From NCBI GenBank assembly GCA_949316235.1, contig OX438748.1, positions 30,746,836 through 30,810,835 on the forward strand: a stretch of DNA of 64,000 nt, written 5' to 3'. The DNA is from Oegoconia quadripuncta (lineage: Eukaryota; Arthropoda; Insecta; Lepidoptera; Autostichidae). Made by a program: the position numbers and the translations under genes. This document shows, in pieces, positions 63,331 through 64,000 of the stretch (position 1 is the first letter of the stretch; each line of letters begins with the position of its first letter). The notes under the pieces were generated by a model that had not been told where the DNA came from, did no database searches, and was given only the letters and a program-made list of their open reading frames with translations.

Positions 63331-63590
63331 ACAACGACCTGTTTGCTGTAGTGATTAGAAACTTTGACTGCTATACCAAAGGGTTGCGGGATCGAATCCC
63401 GCTAGGGGCATATTTGTGTGACGAGTACAGTGATCCCGAGTTATTGAAGTTTTTCATTTATATAAGTATTTATTCCCAAAAAAAATGTATTTGTGTAGTT
63501 TATCAACCATCTGGTATCCATAATACAAGCCTAGTTTGTTAGTGTGGAACTAGATGGCGCTATGTGTATGTGCAAAGATATTTATTATAA
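63331..63590 (+). mobile_element. SINE-A, full length
   Basis: Head 'ACGACCTGTTTGCTGTAGTG', B-box 'CGGGATCGAATCCCGCTAGG', body and 3' block. Its 5' flank 63260..63330 equals the inverted flank of the 60778..61024 copy. Confidence 0.85.
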
Positions 63591-63917
63591 CGACGCTGCC
63601 TATATCTATACAAATATTTTTTTTTATTTTATAATGAACATTTAGACATAGTAAAGATGTTATAGAATACCACAAATTGGAATTTCATCGCAATTTCCCA
63701 AATTTCCGGAGTGAAGATGACGCTTTCATGTTTAAGTCATGTTTTAGAATAAATATTTCAAGTTTATCTCTAGCGAAAAGGTAACCTCGTTTATAGGGTA
63801 TGGCATATTAATTCATTTTAACATTAAGCTGAAGCGGTGTGTGGAAATTATAATATATTTGGACAACTGAATATCCTAGGATATAATTAAAAACTAGCAG
63901 ATTAAAAGATACGTCGA
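63591..63917. other. Unassigned stretch
   Basis: No gene or repeat recognised. Confidence 0.4.
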
Positions 63918-64000
63918 CGGCCCGTTTGGTGTAGTGCATAATAGAGACTCTGACCGCTATATTTACAGGTCGTGGATTGGAATCCCGCTAGGAGTATATA
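63918..64000 (+). mobile_element. SINE-A head, cut by the window end
   Basis: 'GGCCCGTTTGGTGTAGTGCA' and 'GGATTGGAATCCCGCTAGGA' are the A- and B-box regions. The body lies beyond the window. Confidence 0.7.

Overview
This window looks like an AT-rich arthropod nuclear genome, almost certainly a moth or butterfly. I base that on the repeats: tRNA-derived SINEs with a long non-tRNA body, CR1/Jockey- and RTE-type LINE tails, MITEs, and repeat starts I know from Lepidoptera such as 'CCGACTTCAAAAAA' and 'GCTGTTACCCGCGACTTCG'. There is no bacterial-style gene packing. Nearly all of the 64 kb is intergenic repeat. Family labels below (SINE-A, LINE-J and so on) are mine, assigned by comparing copies inside the window. 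No database was searched.

Host gene content: I can support one gene, a small secreted Kazal-domain protein on the + strand. Its exons are 13077..13281 and 13841..14024. The sixth Kazal cysteine is supplied only by the second exon. The initiator codon is probably in, or split with, an upstream exon that I cannot place.

Intact mobile element: a full-length CR1-like non-LTR retrotransposon (LINE-K, about 54475..58749) has uninterrupted ORF1 (PHD-type finger, coiled coil, FP25K-like domain) and ORF2 (AP endonuclease plus reverse transcriptase). A 3' fragment of the same family lies at 40427..40690. A second family, LINE-J, has a 595-codon open reverse-transcriptase copy (50084..52140, minus), a decayed 2 kb copy (31553..33625, minus) and 3' fragments at 4137, 28014, 35195 and possibly 45400. 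Short C-terminal or 3' pieces of other LINEs are scattered throughout: RTE-type, a 'WNSLP' type (LINE-W), a restriction-like-endonuclease type at 692..1257, LINE-D and LINE-H 3' ends.

DNA-transposon-like elements: a 345 bp element at 2753..3097 with 44 bp TIRs and an 8 bp TSD carries a THAP-like first exon (P-element-like). There are several MITE families: 8561, 14680, 15853, 17281/49172 and 14921/19826/27195. Repeat C occurs in at least six copies, and one copy splits a SINE at 59312..59885.

Structural curiosities: a 1.18 kb fold-back with ~389 bp arms (24495..25677); a 31/62 bp higher-order tandem array inside a repeat-G copy (29900..30191); a 63 bp-arm hairpin in another repeat-G copy (26462..26592); an inverted duplication around two SINE-A copies (60778..61105 versus 63260..63590); a GATAA array at a LINE tail (47724..47855); and twin perfect hairpins in a LINE-H 3' region (48166..48220).
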